The notes under the pieces: generated by a model | Seen by the model: the letters and a program-made list of their open reading frames with translations, nothing else | Told to the model about the DNA's origin: nothing | Database searches by the model: none | Made by a program: the position numbers and the translations under genes | Assembly: GCA_036274695.1 (NCBI GenBank) | Contig: DASUFF010000173.1 | Location: forward strand, 1-64,000 | DNA: 64,000 nucleotides | DNA from: DASUFF01 sp036274695 | GTDB taxonomy: Bacteria > UBA10199 > JACPAL01 > GCA-016699445 | Direction: 5' to 3' | Shown here: positions 1-7,930 of the stretch, one piece after another | Numbering within the stretch: the stretch's first letter is position 1 | Layout of the letters: each line of letters starts with the position of its first letter

Positions 1-1158
1 GACGCGAAGAAGAAGCGGGAGGCCGGCGTCGCTTCCCACCTCCTGACCGCCAATCCGGACGACGTGATCAACGATCCGGAGATCGCCATCGTCGTCGAGG
101 TGATGGGGGGGCTGGATCCCGCGGGGGCCTTGATCGCGAAGGCTTTGGAGAAGGGTAAACACGTCGTCACGGCGAACAAGGCCCTGCTGGCCGACCGGGC
201 CCCGCAGATCTTCAAGAAGGCGGCGGAGAAGGGCCTGCACGTGGGTTTCGAGGCCTCGGTGGCCGGCGGCATCCCGCTTCTCCAGGCCATCCGAGAAGGC
301 TTCGTCGGCAACCGCATCCAGGCCCTTTACGGCATCATCAACGGCACCTCGAACTACATCCTCACGGAAATGTCCGACCGCGGCGGTGCTTTCGCGGAGG
401 TCTTGAATCAGGCGCAAAGAGCCGGTTACGCGGAGGCGGATTCCAGCTTCGACGTGAAGGGCATCGACGCCTCGCAGAAGCTGGCCGTCCTAATCTCCCT
501 CTGCCACGGCGTCGAGCCGCCGAAGCAGGGGATGTTCGTGGAGGGCATCGACCGGATCACCCCGTTGGACATCGAGTTCGCCAAGAAGCTGGGCTATGCC
601 ATCAAGCTGCTGGCCATCTCCAAGGAACACGCCGGCGCCATCGAAGCGCGCGTCCATCCGACGATGGTTCCGCTCACGCACCCCCTGGCGGACGTCAAGG
701 GCGTCTTCAACGCCATCTTCCTCAAGGGCGATGCGGTCGGCGACACCATGTTCCTGGGGCGCGGGGCGGGGATGATGCCCACGGCCTCGGCGGTCGTCAG
801 CGACATCGCGCGTATCGCTCAAATGATCGCGGACGGCCGTGTAGGGACGCATGGCCATGCGCCCCTACGTGCTATCGCGTTACAGCCCATGGATGACCTC
901 GTCACGGAGTACTACCTGCGCTTCTCGGTGGTCGACAAACCGGGCGTGCTGGCGCAGATCGCGTCGCTGCTTGGCGAGAGCGACATCAGCATCGCCTCCG
1001 TCTACCAGCAGGAGAGGGATCTGGGCTCCAAGGTGCCGATCGTCGTGATGACCCACCAGGCGCGGGAGAAGAACATTCAGAAGGCGATTTCGAAGATTGA
1101 CAAGCTGGACGCGGTGCTGGACAAAACCGTCCTCATTCGCGTCGAGCATCTCAAGTGA
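1..1158 (+). CDS. hom: Homoserine dehydrogenase (5' truncated by window edge)
   Basis: NAD(P)-dependent reduction of aspartate semialdehyde to homoserine, the branch point to threonine and methionine. The frame is open from base 1, so roughly the first 50-70 residues of the Rossmann domain lie outside the window. Visible family motifs are TANKALLA, SVAGGIPLL, INGTSNYIL and the GIDASQKLA segment of the catalytic domain. A C-terminal ACT domain (starting at LRFSVVDKPGVLAQI) suggests allosteric feedback, usually by threonine. The linker before the ACT domain contains a 28-bp palindrome (841-868) translated in frame. The stop overlaps the thrC start, so the two are translationally coupled. Family assignment is certain. 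Confidence 0.97.
   Translation, partial: DAKKKREAGVASHLLTANPDDVINDPEIAIVVEVMGGLDPAGALIAKALEKGKHVVTANKALLADRAPQIFKKAAEKGLHVGFEASVAGGIPLLQAIREGFVGNRIQALYGIINGTSNYILTEMSDRGGAFAEVLNQAQRAGYAEADSSFDVKGIDASQKLAVLISLCHGVEPPKQGMFVEGIDRITPLDIEFAKKLGYAIKLLAISKEHAGAIEARVHPTMVPLTHPLADVKGVFNAIFLKGDAVGDTMFLGRGAGMMPTASAVVSDIARIAQMIADGRVGTHGHAPLRAIALQPMDDLVTEYYLRFSVVDKPGVLAQIASLLGESDISIASVYQQERDLGSKVPIVVMTHQAREKNIQKAISKIDKLDAVLDKTVLIRVEHLK
841..868. repeat. Palindromic GTAGGGRCG-type repeat inserted in frame in hom
   Basis: Two 14-base arms (GTAGGGACGCATGG and CCATGCGCCCCTAC) form a near-perfect inverted repeat with one mismatch. It matches the outer arms of the intergenic palindromes at 18210, 23613 and 37905. 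Here it is read through as nine codons (VGTHGHAPL) between the catalytic and ACT domains of homoserine dehydrogenase. Confidence 0.85.
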
Positions 1159-2231
1159 GCGTAGAAAGGTATCCCTTGGCTTACAGCGGTCTCATCGTCA
1201 AATACGCAAAATACCTTCCGATCGACCCGAAGTGCATCGTTTCGTTGAACGAAGGCAACACGCCGCTTCTGCCGGCGCCCCGGATCGCCGCGATGCTGGG
1301 CGAGGGCGTCCAGGTTTATCTCAAACTGGAAGGCTTGAACCCGACCGGTTCCTTCAAGGACCGCGGCATGACCTACGCCGTCTCCAAGGCGGTGGAAGAG
1401 GGCTCCAAGGCCGTGGTCTGCGCCTCCACCGGCAACACCTCAGCGGCCCAGGCGGCCTATGCGGCGCGCGCGGGACTTAAATCCTACATCGTCATCCCCA
1501 AGGGCAAGATCGCCCTGGGCAAACTGACCCAAGCGATGATCCACGGCTCGGCCATCGTCGCCGTCGACGGAAATTTCGACGAATCGCTCATGATCGTCCG
1601 CAAGATCGCCGAAGAAGGCTATGCCACGATGGTGAACTCGGTGAATCCGTACCGGTTGGAAGGCCAGAAAACCGCGGCCTTCGAGGTCTGCGAAGCCTTA
1701 GGGAGGGCGCCGACGCATCATGCGCTTCCCGTCGGCAACGCCGGCAACATCACGGCCTACTGGAAGGGTTATCGGGAATACCGTTCCGAAGGCGTCATCG
1801 ACGAATTGCCGAAGATGTTGGGCTTCCAGGCCGCGGGGGCGGCGCCGATCGTCTTGGGCAAACCGGTAAAGAAGCCGGAGACGATCGCCACGGCCATCCG
1901 CATCGGAAATCCGGCGTCTTGGAAGCGCGCCGTTGAGGCGCGCGACGATTCGGGCGGGTTGATCGACAAGGTGACCGACAAGGAAATCTTGAGCGCCTAC
2001 CGGCTGCTGGCGACGACCGAGGGCTATTTCTGCGAACCGGCCTCGGCCGCCTCCGTCGCGGGCATCTTGAAACACGCCAAGCGAGGGCTTTTCAAAAAGG
2101 GCGACGTGGTCGTGTGCACGCTGACGGGGCACGGGTTGAAGGATCCGGACACGGCGCTCAAGACCGGCTCGAAACCCGTCATCGTCAAACCGGATTTCAA
2201 AAAGGTGCTGAAGGCGCTCCGACTCTCATGA
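1155..2231 (+). CDS. thrC: Threonine synthase
   Basis: PLP enzyme converting O-phosphohomoserine to threonine. The Schiff-base lysine is K68 in GSFKDRG, followed by the substrate/PLP loop around ASTGNTSAA and the phosphate-binding PVGNAGNIT segment. At 358 aa it is the short bacterial type. The GTG start overlaps the hom stop (GTGA), matching tight coupling in a hom-thrC operon. The next gene starts inside its stop codon (ATGA), so translation continues into the HIT protein. Confidence 0.97.
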   Translation: MSVERYPLAYSGLIVKYAKYLPIDPKCIVSLNEGNTPLLPAPRIAAMLGEGVQVYLKLEGLNPTGSFKDRGMTYAVSKAVEEGSKAVVCASTGNTSAAQAAYAARAGLKSYIVIPKGKIALGKLTQAMIHGSAIVAVDGNFDESLMIVRKIAEEGYATMVNSVNPYRLEGQKTAAFEVCEALGRAPTHHALPVGNAGNITAYWKGYREYRSEGVIDELPKMLGFQAAGAAPIVLGKPVKKPETIATAIRIGNPASWKRAVEARDDSGGLIDKVTDKEILSAYRLLATTEGYFCEPASAASVAGILKHAKRGLFKKGDVVVCTLTGHGLKDPDTALKTGSKPVIVKPDFKKVLKALRLS

Positions 2232-2704
2232 AACCGATCTTCGCCCCATGGCGGATGGAGTTCATCTTAGGTCCCCGGGAGAAGGGCTGCGTTTTCTGCA
2301 ATCGCGTCAAACGGAAGTCGGACCGCAAGGACCTGATTCTGCACCGGGGAAAGAGCTGCTTCGTCATCCTGAACAAGTACCCCTACAATCCAGGGCACCT
2401 CATGGTGGTTCCCAACCGCCACGTCTCCTCGCTCACCGAGCTGAACGCCAAGGAACACGAGGAAATCTTTTCCCTCTTGGCTCGCGCCGAAAAAGCGCTG
2501 AGCAAATCGATGCGGCCCCAGGGCTTCAACATGGGCATGAACCTGGGGAAGGCGGCGGGGGCGGGGATCGACGATCACATCCACTTCCACGTCATTCCTC
2601 GCTGGTTCGCGGACACCAATTTCTGGCCCGTGATCGCCGAGACCAAGTCCATGCCCCAGCATCTCCTGGACACCTACGACCTGTTAAAGAAGTTTTGGAA
2701 ATAG
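2228..2704 (+). CDS. HIT-family hydrolase/transferase, Ap4A phosphorylase-like
   Basis: 158 aa. The histidine triad HIHFHVIPRW (H117, H119, H121) carries the nucleotidyl-histidine site, and CxxC at 21-24 fits the zinc-binding N-terminus seen in many HIT proteins. The segment after the triad (PRWFADTNFWPV) resembles actinobacterial and delta-type HIT proteins annotated as Ap4A phosphorylase or ATP adenylyltransferase. ATG is chosen at 2228 because it overlaps the thrC stop and gives the normal N-terminus. The substrate is not certain. Confidence 0.88.
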   Translation: MKPIFAPWRMEFILGPREKGCVFCNRVKRKSDRKDLILHRGKSCFVILNKYPYNPGHLMVVPNRHVSSLTELNAKEHEEIFSLLARAEKALSKSMRPQGFNMGMNLGKAAGAGIDDHIHFHVIPRWFADTNFWPVIAETKSMPQHLLDTYDLLKKFWK

Positions 2705-2739
2705 CCGAAATCGTGTAGAATTGCGAAAAGGGGGAAGTC

Positions 2740-3111
2740 ATGCGGAAGGTTCTCTACGCCCTGTTCCTCTCTCTCTTCATCTTCGTCATCCTCAACTTCC
2801 TCTACTGCAATCTGAACGACGCCGCGTTCAATTACCCGATGACCTTCCGGTTCTCCGTGCCGCATGTCTTTGAGATCCGTTCCGTTCCGGTGCAGCTGGG
2901 CTTCGTGGTCATCACGGCCTTTTGCCTCGGCATCGTTTTCCTGGCCCTCCTGCAGGCGATCCCCGCGGTCTTCAAGACCATCGCCGTGCGTTCGCGGGAC
3001 CGCCGGATCAAGGAGCTGGAGAAGGAGCTGGAAGAGATGAAGAGCGCCGCTCCCGTTTCGCCGGAGGCTCCGCGCGACGAGACTCATGCAACCACCACCT
3101 CTCATAGCTGA
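2740..3111 (+). CDS. LapA-like (DUF1049) inner-membrane protein
   Basis: 123 aa with two predicted transmembrane helices (about residues 4-24 and 53-75), followed by a charged coiled-coil (about 85-103) and a polar tail. This is the LapA/DUF1049 layout: small membrane proteins linked in other bacteria to envelope or LPS assembly. A clear Shine-Dalgarno (AGGGGGAAG) precedes the ATG. The 3' end overlaps the next gene by 26 bp. Role here is by family only. Confidence 0.75.
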   Translation: MRKVLYALFLSLFIFVILNFLYCNLNDAAFNYPMTFRFSVPHVFEIRSVPVQLGFVVITAFCLGIVFLALLQAIPAVFKTIAVRSRDRRIKELEKELEEMKSAAPVSPEAPRDETHATTTSHS

Positions 3112-4003
3112 TTTCCACTACGACCATCCGTTCTGCCAGGAGCGCCGCGCGCTCATCGTCCAAAAGATGAAGTCCGGCGGTTATTGGAAACGGGTCATGT
3201 CCGCGGGGCCGGAACTCGACCGCCTGAAGGAATTCCTCTCCCTCGTGGAAAGCCAAAAACATCTCCCCGAGAGCTCGCCTCTCCAGCGGCCCAATTTCCT
3301 GCCGTTGTACCCGGGAGTTTCCTACCGGCCGTTCTACGATCCGAAGGATTTCGACTGGGTGAAGCCCGTCGAAGAGGCTTATCCCGTCATCCTCTCCGAA
3401 ATGGAGACCTTGGGGAACGACCCTCTCTACGTCGAATACTCGCCGCCGATCAAAGCCAGCGGCTCGTGGTCGGCCGTGCCTTTTTACTACATGGGCCTTA
3501 AGATACCGCTCAGCGCGAGCGTCTGCCCGCGCACCGCCGCTTTTTTGGAAAAACTGCCGGGCAATTGTTTTCTCTATCCGTGGGGCGATGCGCTCTTCTC
3601 CCGGCACATGCCGGGAACGCACCTGAAAGCCCACTGCAGCGTCGACGGATTCCGCCTCCGCTGCCATTTGGGCCTGAAGATCACGGAAGGGGCCGTCATG
3701 CGCGTCGGTTCGGAGACGCGGACGTGGGAGGAGGGGAAGGTCCTGCTGTTCGATGATTCTTTCGAGCACGAGGTGTGGAACCGCGGCACGCAGCCGCGGA
3801 CCATCTTAATCGTCGATTTCTGGCATCCGGAGCTGAATCCGTCCGAAATCCGGGCCATCGAGGCGGGCTTTCGCAAATCCGAGATCCGCGCGTTGATGTA
3901 CACGATCCGCCTTCTTAACGCTTCGGAGGAGACGCACCAGCAAATCCTCCAGGCCTTCGCGATGGAGGACGCCGATCCCGTTATCCGGTCGTTTTGGGAC
4001 TGA
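3086..4003 (+). CDS. Aspartyl/asparaginyl beta-hydroxylase-domain dioxygenase
   Basis: 305 aa. The C-terminal half is a double-stranded beta-helix Fe(II)/2-oxoglutarate oxygenase of the Asp/Asn hydroxylase family. Iron ligands fit H194 in RCHLGLK and H228 in DDSFEHEVWN; R238 fits the 2-oxoglutarate anchor. About 150 N-terminal residues are family-variable. Substrate unknown: the family includes protein and lipid hydroxylases. It overlaps the LapA-like gene by 26 bp and converges with, and overlaps by 23 bp, the metallo-beta-lactamase on the other strand. Confidence 0.85.
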   Translation: MQPPPLIADFHYDHPFCQERRALIVQKMKSGGYWKRVMSAGPELDRLKEFLSLVESQKHLPESSPLQRPNFLPLYPGVSYRPFYDPKDFDWVKPVEEAYPVILSEMETLGNDPLYVEYSPPIKASGSWSAVPFYYMGLKIPLSASVCPRTAAFLEKLPGNCFLYPWGDALFSRHMPGTHLKAHCSVDGFRLRCHLGLKITEGAVMRVGSETRTWEEGKVLLFDDSFEHEVWNRGTQPRTILIVDFWHPELNPSEIRAIEAGFRKSEIRALMYTIRLLNASEETHQQILQAFAMEDADPVIRSFWD

Positions 4004-5270
4004 GCCTCGCGATGCTTCGCGTGAAGAAAATGAACTCCATGCAGAAGATGCGCCAGTAATTCTCCCTCTTGGGCAGGTAAAACATCTTCATCCGACAGGC
4101 GTCCGCCAGGTCCTGGCTGTCGACGATGCCGTCGAAAAGGGCGCAAAGGTCGTCCCATTCGACCAAGAGGCCGAACTGGGCGCTGGGACGGTGCGGCCCC
4201 GGCTTCACCGGATTCCACCGTTTGAGGTTGATGTCCCAAAAGACATACTTCCCCTCATAGAAGGAGGAGATCTCGAAATGGGTGGCCAGGAGCGTAAGGA
4301 CGATCTTCGGCGAGAGAGGAAGGGTTTTTAGGAGATGCCGTCGCCGCTGCCGCAGGAAATGTTCCATGACCTTGGTCAATCCCTCCATGTCATATCTCTT
4401 CAAACGGGGATCCCGAAGCCATCGCTTCCAATCCGGTCCTTCTGATTCGGAATCTCCCGCAACGGCGCGCTTCGGCGCGGGCACGACCCGCGCCCCGTCC
4501 TGGACCCACCGATCGCCGGGATTCATGGGAAGGGGCGTCATGCGGCCTTCGCCGGCGTTCCGAATGATTTCCAAAAACTCTTCGGGCTTCCCCGGGCAGA
4601 CCCGGTCGTTCAACCATTTCAGCTCCTCCGGATACCAGTAGACATTGGATGCCGCAGGCACGACGTAATGAAGGCCCATCTCCACACAGGCCTTGGCCAC
4701 CTCCGCGTAGTCGGGCTTCCATTTCTTCTCCGGATCGAGTCCAAAGAGGCCTGAGTAGTCCCAGCCGCAGAAGGGAATGAAGCCGATATCCAGTTGGAAC
4801 CGCCGGCCCAGCTCTGCGGCGATGGGCTCGAAGACGCAATCCGCGGCGTCGAACACGCCGCAACCTTCCCCCTCGAAGACGTAGGCCACCTCCTCGGGAA
4901 TGCCGACGGAGGGGATCGCCGTGATCTTGAGATCCCGGAAGGTCAGGGACTTCCACGCCTTCAATTCCCTCACGTCTTTGAAGTCCAAGGCCTTCAGCTC
5001 CGCCCGGATGTTCCGGATCGGGCTCCGGGGGATCACGATCGGGACGTCCTTGGGCAGGCGCCTTAAGGTGTCCTCGTGGAAGTGGTCGAAGTGGGCGTGG
5101 GTGATACAGACGATGTCCGGCGTCGGCAGGTCCTCCAGACGGTGGGCGCGCGGGGGTTCGTGGCGCACGGCGCCGCCGAAGAGCGGATCGGAAAGCCAGG
5201 GATCCGTCAGGCAGCGCGTTTGCGCCGTTTCCAAGAGGAGACAGGCGTGTCCGATCCAAGTGATTTGCAG
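3981..5270 (-). CDS. Metallo-beta-lactamase-fold hydrolase (UlaG-like), possible CTG start
   Basis: About 430 aa. The metal-binding motif HAHFDHFHED and later Asp/His residues identify an MBL-fold hydrolase, with a family-specific C-terminal extension of about 180 aa. Homologous N-terminal sequence (LQITWIGHACLLLE) extends upstream of the first canonical start (TTG at 5234), but no ATG, GTG or TTG occurs between there and the upstream in-frame stop at about 5334. CTG at 5270 has a GGGGAG 7 nt upstream and yields the full fold, so CTG initiation is proposed. A shorter TTG-started protein (3981..5234) is the alternative. It lies 24 nt downstream of the 5295 gene, probably co-transcribed. Confidence 0.85.
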   Translation of the reverse strand: MQITWIGHACLLLETAQTRCLTDPWLSDPLFGGAVRHEPPRAHRLEDLPTPDIVCITHAHFDHFHEDTLRRLPKDVPIVIPRSPIRNIRAELKALDFKDVRELKAWKSLTFRDLKITAIPSVGIPEEVAYVFEGEGCGVFDAADCVFEPIAAELGRRFQLDIGFIPFCGWDYSGLFGLDPEKKWKPDYAEVAKACVEMGLHYVVPAASNVYWYPEELKWLNDRVCPGKPEEFLEIIRNAGEGRMTPLPMNPGDRWVQDGARVVPAPKRAVAGDSESEGPDWKRWLRDPRLKRYDMEGLTKVMEHFLRQRRRHLLKTLPLSPKIVLTLLATHFEISSFYEGKYVFWDINLKRWNPVKPGPHRPSAQFGLLVEWDDLCALFDGIVDSQDLADACRMKMFYLPKRENYWRIFCMEFIFFTRSIARLSPKTTG

Positions 5271-5294
5271 GGGAAGACTCCCGTTTCGAACGTC

Positions 5295-6017
5295 TTAGAT
5301 CTTACCAGGGGCGCGGCGCTTTTGCAGGTCTTTCAGCGAAACGGCCGGCTTGTCGGCCGGAGGTTGAATGGGCGTTTCCTTCGCAGGCTGGGATTTCGCG
5401 AGGTCCGCCAAACGGCTGGTGAAGATCTGTTGGGCCGTCTGCCCCGCCTTGAAGCCGCTCTTTTGCAACTGCTCCTGGCTCGCCTTGCGGGAACCCTTTT
5501 TCTGTCTCATGAGGCCGTAAACGGAGACCTCGAGGACGCGCATGGGGGAGGGATACTGATTGATGATCTGCAGGATGAATTCCTTGGCCCCCTTGTCGAT
5601 GCGGGCCTTGCCGTTCACCAGCCGGCCCTGGGCCTTCAGATTGTTGACGTAGACCTGGGCATAGCTGGGATCGAGAACGGTGCAGGGAATGATCTTATTG
5701 GCGATGATTTCGCCGATTTCCTTCTCGCTGTATTCCCGCTCCTCGAGGGACATCGGGTCCCAGGGCGGCCGGATCGGCCCGTTGTAGTGGAACTTCTTCT
5801 TCTCCATCCACTGGGCGTGGGGAACGATGTAGGTGCCGTCGGCCTGCTTGCACGGCTCGAAGGAATCCACCCATTCCTTATACGTGTATTTTTTTGCGTC
5901 GACGAATCCCGAGGCGTAAAGGAAGGCGATGTCAATCTGATCCTTGAAGAAAATATACTTCTTCCGGTCTTTTCCTTCTTTCGCGACCCGGATGAAGATC
6001 GCTTCTAGAGGCTCCAT
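5295..6017 (-). CDS. Unknown protein, 'GFVD/QW/YPSP' paralogue family member 1
   Basis: 240 aa, function unknown. One of four diverged paralogues here (others at 11387, 14928, 15951). Shared landmarks: an aromatic-rich N-terminus ending SGFVD, a Trp-containing WVDSFE segment, dGtY...QWM, YNGPI.PPWDPM, an acidic helix, IPCTV, a basic core, and YPSPMRVLE. After a polar Ser/Gln/Pro-rich linker comes a short conserved tail (GFKAG...RLADL), here extended by a Pro-rich stretch. No signal peptide or transmembrane helix. A strong sigma-70-type promoter lies at 6061-6089, and a GAGAGGG ribosome site precedes the ATG. The downstream MBL gene is probably in the same operon. Confidence 0.85.
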   Translation of the reverse strand: MEPLEAIFIRVAKEGKDRKKYIFFKDQIDIAFLYASGFVDAKKYTYKEWVDSFEPCKQADGTYIVPHAQWMEKKKFHYNGPIRPPWDPMSLEEREYSEKEIGEIIANKIIPCTVLDPSYAQVYVNNLKAQGRLVNGKARIDKGAKEFILQIINQYPSPMRVLEVSVYGLMRQKKGSRKASQEQLQKSGFKAGQTAQQIFTSRLADLAKSQPAKETPIQPPADKPAVSLKDLQKRRAPGKI

Positions 6018-6060
6018 TCACCCTCTCGGTTAGGCTAATTCTCTGAATTTACTTGCTTTT

Positions 6061-6089
6061 ATTGTACTTGGGTTGAGCTATCTTGTCAA
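6061..6089 (-). promoter_or_regulatory. Sigma-70-type promoter for the 5295-6017 gene
   Basis: Read on the minus strand: TTGACA (6089-6084), 17-bp spacer, TACAAT (6066-6061). Five of six bases match in the -10 and six of six in the -35. The predicted leader is about 38 nt. Confidence 0.75.
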
Positions 6090-6130
6090 AAGGAAAGGGG
6101 ATGAGGGGAATCGCCGGGTGGGGACGGGGA

Positions 6131-6457
6131 TTACGTCAGGAAATCGGTCGTTTCGACCGTATTGGAATCGCCTTTTTCGATCTCGGCCATCTTCTCTTCG
6201 TGGCGATCCGTTTCGGCCAAGCGGTCGTTCTTGTAATTGAGCCGGGCCTCGTCCTTGCGCTCGTCCAGTCTCTCCAGACCAAGCTCCAAGTTGGCGGCCG
6301 TGATCTCGGAGCGGTTCATCGAGGATTCCATGATCCCAAAGGTCTGAACGCCCTGGGCGCCCAACGCCGTGATCATATTGTTGCTCGACGTCATTCCCAG
6401 CGCGGCCGTGTAATCGACCGGCGCGGGCATCGAAGCTGATGTTGTGGAACCGCCCAT
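6131..6457 (-). CDS. Small polar helical protein, 'PVDY-NN-GQ' family, tandem copy A
   Basis: 108 aa, function unknown. N-terminus MGGSTTS then PAPVDYTAA, an SSNN segment and GAQGVQTF, followed by a long charged amphipathic helix (LELGLERLDERKDEARL...EEKMAEIEKG) and a Thr-rich tail. No signal peptide or membrane segment. About 95% identical to the next gene upstream (6471-6797), and related to the proteins at 6825 and 49525. A polar Ser/Thr N-terminus plus helical body recalls type III-type export substrates, but that is only an analogy. Last gene of a run transcribed from 7875. Confidence 0.75.
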   Translation of the reverse strand: MGGSTTSASMPAPVDYTAALGMTSSNNMITALGAQGVQTFGIMESSMNRSEITAANLELGLERLDERKDEARLNYKNDRLAETDRHEEKMAEIEKGDSNTVETTDFLT

Positions 6458-6470
6458 AACCTTCTCCGTG

Positions 6471-6797
6471 TTACGCTATGAAATCCGTCGTCTCAACCGT
6501 GCTCGAATCGCCCTTTTCGATCGAGGCCATCTTCTCATCGTGGCGATCCATCTCGGCCAAGCGGTCGTTCTTGTAATTGAGCCGGGCCTCGTCCGCGCGC
6601 TCGTCCAGTCTCTCCAGACCAAGCTCCAAGTTGGCGGCCGTGATCTCGGAGCGGTTCATCGAGGATTCCATGATCCCGAAGGTCTGAACGCCCTGGGCGC
6701 CCAACGCCGTGATCATATTGTTGCTCGACGTCATTCCCAGCGCGGCCGTGTAATCGACCGGCGCGGGCATCGAATTGGATGTGGTTGAACCGCCCAT
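6471..6797 (-). CDS. Small polar helical protein, 'PVDY-NN-GQ' family, tandem copy B
   Basis: 108 aa and a near duplicate of the 6131-6457 protein: the same N-terminus, the same central helix, and a handful of substitutions in the C-terminal third (for example ADEARL for KDEARL). The two genes are separated by only 13 nt, giving a repeat period of 340 bp, so this is a recent tandem duplication kept in frame in both copies. Role unknown. Confidence 0.75.
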   Translation of the reverse strand: MGGSTTSNSMPAPVDYTAALGMTSSNNMITALGAQGVQTFGIMESSMNRSEITAANLELGLERLDERADEARLNYKNDRLAEMDRHDEKMASIEKGDSSTVETTDFIA

Positions 6798-6824
6798 AAA
6801 AACCTCTTCTCCTCGTCGGACCCG

Positions 6825-7409
6825 TTACGGTCCGTAATAGCCGTTTTCGTACTTGGCCTTATCGGCCTCCGCCTTCGCCTTATCCGCATCCGCTTTTGCC
6901 TTATCCGCATCCGCTTGCTTCTGGAACGTGTCCTGCCAATTCTGGTGCTGCTGCGAGTCCTTGTTCATCAAGTCGTCCCACTGCTTGCTAAAATCGGGAC
7001 GGCTGCCATCCGCATACTCGGTCGCGTTGTTCCAGATCGCTCCGGGAGAATAGCTCCCGGAGCTATTCGCTAAAAAATCGGATACCTCAGTCGTCGTCGT
7101 GCCCTCGCGAGCCGCATCCACGTCGGCTCCGATCTCGGCCATCTTCTCCTCGTGGCGGTTTTCTTCTTCGCTCATCGACTGGATATAGTTCAGCTTGGCG
7201 ATCTGCAGCTTCGTATCCAGCGATTCCAGGCCTTGCTCCAGATTGGCCGCGATCTGCATTTCGCGGTCCATACTGGCGGTCATGACGGCGAAGTTCTGGG
7301 CCATGATCTGGCCCATGGCGATGGTCTTGTTGTTGTCCGACTGATACATCATCGCCTGCGAGTAATCGACCGGAGGCGGGTATGTCGTCGTACTGGTTGA
7401 TCCACCCAT
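6825..7409 (-). CDS. PVDY-NN-GQ family protein with ADKAK repeat tail
   Basis: 194 aa. The first about 110 residues match the family (PPPVDYSQAM, SDNNKTIAMGQI, helical LEQGLESLDTKLQIAKLN, EEKMAEI) and are closest to the protein at 49525. A Ser/Gly spacer leads to a Gln/Asp-rich stretch and three to four tandem copies of an Ala-Asp-Lys-Ala heptad-like unit (about residues 165-187), which should form a single charged helix, then NGYYGP. No signal peptide. The longest member of the family and probably its prototype in this cluster. Function unknown. Confidence 0.78.
   Translation of the reverse strand: MGGSTSTTTYPPPVDYSQAMMYQSDNNKTIAMGQIMAQNFAVMTASMDREMQIAANLEQGLESLDTKLQIAKLNYIQSMSEEENRHEEKMAEIGADVDAAREGTTTTEVSDFLANSSGSYSPGAIWNNATEYADGSRPDFSKQWDDLMNKDSQQHQNWQDTFQKQADADKAKADADKAKAEADKAKYENGYYGP
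6855..6915. repeat. Short tandem repeat coding ADKAK units
   Basis: Three to four imperfect copies of a roughly 18-21-bp unit containing CTTATCCGCATCCGC. It encodes the Ala-Asp-Lys-Ala tail of the 6825-7409 protein. Confidence 0.7.
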
Positions 7410-7485
7410 AAAATCTTCGCTCCCCTTAAGCTAAGGTATCGTCAAACCCTTTGTTTCCAGTTGCTTCCAAACACCCGATGCGGCC

Positions 7486-7875
7486 TTAGGGGCCAGGCAT
7501 CGAGAAACCGCCGTTGCTCGGGTCGTCGTTTCCGTTGTTCCCGAAAATATCGCCCATCACGTCCCAGCGACTCTCGTTCGAACCGCCGTCGCTGAACAGG
7601 ATCTCGGAATCCATGTGTTCGGGAGGCGGGAGGCCTTCTGCGGTCGCTTCGGCGCGGCCGTTCACCGTCTGCTGCCATTCGAGCATATAGGAAAGGGCGT
7701 CCTCCGCTCCCTGGCCGGCCTCGTGCAGGGCCATCTGGGACATCATCGCGCCTTCGTTCTCGGCGCGCGCCTTCTCCATTTCCTGCTGCTGCATCTCCCA
7801 AAGCCGTTCGTAAGCCGCCATGACCTCGGCGTTATTGGCTGCGTTATGGGCATTGACGTCGTTCGTATCGGCCAT
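7486..7875 (-). CDS. Small Asn/Met/Gln-rich protein of unknown function
   Basis: 129 aa. Polar N-terminus (MADTNDVNAHNAANNAEV), then one amphipathic helix rich in Glu, Gln and Met, then a disordered Gly/Asn/Asp-rich C-terminus ending in GGFSMPGP. No signal peptide or membrane helix. It is the first gene of the run 7486-7875, 6825-7409, 6471-6797, 6131-6457, with its own sigma-70-type promoter. Composition resembles that of its neighbours, suggesting a shared export or assembly route. No family recognised. Confidence 0.7.
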   Translation of the reverse strand: MADTNDVNAHNAANNAEVMAAYERLWEMQQQEMEKARAENEGAMMSQMALHEAGQGAEDALSYMLEWQQTVNGRAEATAEGLPPPEHMDSEILFSDGGSNESRWDVMGDIFGNNGNDDPSNGGFSMPGP

Positions 7876-7898
7876 AAGGAAACACTTATCCTTTCACT

Positions 7899-7927
7899 AT
7901 TCTAAACCTATTATCGGACCGCCTCAA
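7899..7927 (-). promoter_or_regulatory. Sigma-70-type promoter for the 7875-6131 operon
   Basis: On the minus strand: TTGAGG (7927-7922), 17-bp spacer, TAGAAT (7904-7899), about 24 nt upstream of the ATG at 7875. Confidence 0.65.
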
Positions 7928-7930
7928 AGG

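Larger units (their letters stand above)
6131..6797. repeat. Tandem duplication of a 327-bp gene, period 340 bp
   Basis: Bases 6131-6457 and 6471-6797 are near identical. The central roughly 230 bp differ at very few positions, while the 3' ends of the genes (low coordinates) have diverged more. Confidence 0.9.
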
